Below, in pieces: positions 14,481 to 15,060 of a stretch of DNA of 15,060 nucleotides (position 1 is the stretch's first letter; each line of letters starts with the position of its first letter). The notes beneath the pieces were generated by a model that worked only from the letters and a program-made list of their open reading frames with translations, was not told where the DNA came from and did not search any database. The translations under genes and the position numbers were made by a program. This stretch comes from JBIOYL01 sp044870185 (GTDB lineage Bacteria > Actinomycetota > CALGFH01). The stretch covers positions 1 to 15,060 of the forward strand of contig JBIOYL010000187.1 in the NCBI GenBank assembly GCA_044870185.1, in the 5' to 3' direction.

Positions 14481-15060
14481 CGCAGAACACGGCCTGGCTG
14501 CGGCGGTTCTCCGCTGCCACCTGCCCACACGCCGGGCAGGTCCGCGAGGTGTTGCGGGGGTCCACGGCGATGATTGTGCGACCGGCGCTTGCAGCCTTGT
14601 CGGCAAGGATCGCCAGGAACACCCCCCAGCCCGCATCCAGGATCGACCGGTTCAACCCCGCCTTCTGCGCCACGTTCGTGCCCGGTGCCGCCGTCGTACC
14701 AGACGCCGAGCGGGTCATCCCCTTGATCTGCAGGGCCTCGTGCACGAGCAGGTCGTCGCCGCGGACCAGCGCGAGGGCGGCCTTGTGGGCGTGGTCGCGG
14801 CGCTGCCGGCCGATCTTGCGGTACAGCGCCGCGACCCGCGCCTTGGCCTTGCGGCGCCGATGCGAGCCGCGCTGCTTTCGGGCCAGCCGCTGCTGGGCGC
14901 GGGCCAGCTTGGCGGCCGAGGCGGCCAGCCAGCGCGGGTTGGCGACCTGCTTCCCGTCCGAGGTGGTCAGCAGCCAGGCCACCCCCAGGTCCAGGCCGAC
15001 CGCTGCCCCCGTCGGTGGCAACGGGGCGGCGGGGACGTCGGCACACGACAGCACCAGGTA
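14386..15060 (-). CDS. tnpB: TnpB RNA-guided nuclease, C-terminal 224 residues (N-terminus outside window)
   Basis: RuvC-type nuclease of IS200/IS605 elements that cuts DNA matching its omegaRNA guide next to a short TAM. All three catalytic acids are present, numbered from the window edge: D24 (GLDLGV), E108 (LLVHEALQIKGM) and D204 (DADVNAASN). Family blocks AGLNRSILDAGWGVFL and IAVDPRNTSRTCPACG are clear. The zinc ribbon has C175 and C178, but the second pair is C193 and C197 (FCGVACGH), spaced CxxxC rather than the usual FxCxxCGH; a one-residue shift of one cysteine might weaken metal binding. The C-terminus is intact and stops 4 bases before the end hairpin. The frame is open to the window edge, so the start is not visible. 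It may be active or recently so. Confidence 0.9.
   Translation of the reverse strand, partial: YLVLSCADVPAAPLPPTGAAVGLDLGVAWLLTTSDGKQVANPRWLAASAAKLARAQQRLARKQRGSHRRRKAKARVAALYRKIGRQRRDHAHKAALALVRGDDLLVHEALQIKGMTRSASGTTAAPGTNVAQKAGLNRSILDAGWGVFLAILADKAASAGRTIIAVDPRNTSRTCPACGQVAAENRRSQAVFCGVACGHVADADVNAASNILRAGLARQAARAA

Larger units (their letters stand above)
14353..15060 (-). mobile_element. IS200/IS605-type tnpB element (partial, left end outside window)
   Basis: The right end and the 3' two-thirds or so of tnpB are visible; the element runs off the window. It has interrupted the membrane protein gene that starts at 14020. No tnpA (Y1 transposase) is visible here, so it may be a tnpB-only (IS1341-like) element that needs TnpA in trans. 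The element side of the junction starts at or shortly before 14355, where similarity to the hairpin block at 2508-2534 begins. Confidence 0.75.

Noticed and set aside
14353..15060. Open plus-strand continuation of the interrupted membrane gene through the tnpB element
   Set aside because: The sequence is antisense to clear TnpB motifs; the open frame is a GC effect and not native coding.

Overview
The window is very GC-rich and gene-dense, with GTG starts, 4-nt ATGA/GTGA gene overlaps and families common in high-GC Gram-positives (DHA2 drug exporters, cysteine-less TraR/DksA proteins, CHAT/STAND systems). This points to an actinobacterium, but no taxonomic marker is present. The two edges are mobile-element territory and the middle is one large minus-strand operon.

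Left edge (1-2540): an IS1634-type DDE transposase (minus) runs divergently from a small DUF6788-type protein (plus). This pair has landed in an older IS200/IS605-type tnpB gene. Only the first ~90 codons of that tnpB (minus, 2145-2429) and its end hairpin (2508-2534) remain. Next comes a plus-strand TraR/DksA-like gene (2550-3047) that has lost all four zinc cysteines but keeps the coiled-coil tip motif, followed by a terminator-like hairpin.

Centre (3145-12203, all minus, transcribed right to left): four tightly packed genes. They are (1) a 157-aa two-helix membrane protein with a cytoplasmic coiled coil; (2) a 660-aa CHAT (caspase-like) protease fused to a P-loop NTPase; (3) a 1745-aa STAND-type NTPase with an alpha-helical repeat middle and a C-terminal CHAT-like domain that has lost both catalytic residues and carries a peptidoglycan-binding-like insert; and (4) a 451-aa HExxH zinc metallopeptidase. 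Genes 2/3 and 3/4 overlap by 4 nt, so the proteins are probably made together. The layout (membrane anchor, active caspase-like protease, large NTP-dependent sensor with a dead protease domain, second protease) suggests a regulated proteolytic conflict, suicide or stress-signalling system. I do not recognise this exact combination as a named system. It is the main point of interest.

Right part (12351-15060): a DHA2-type 14-helix MFS exporter (minus) lies just upstream of the operon in the same direction. Divergent from it is a plus-strand membrane-anchored protein gene cut after ~110 codons by a second tnpB element, whose right end, probable omega-RNA and C-terminal 224 codons are visible. 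Its end hairpin closely matches the one at 2508-2534 in the same orientation, so the central genes lie between two directly oriented, related tnpB-type elements.

The long plus-strand open frames opposite the operon and the MFS gene are treated as GC-driven shadows. No tRNA, rRNA or CRISPR array was seen. Every stretch over 300 bases without an intact gene is accounted for by an element remnant.
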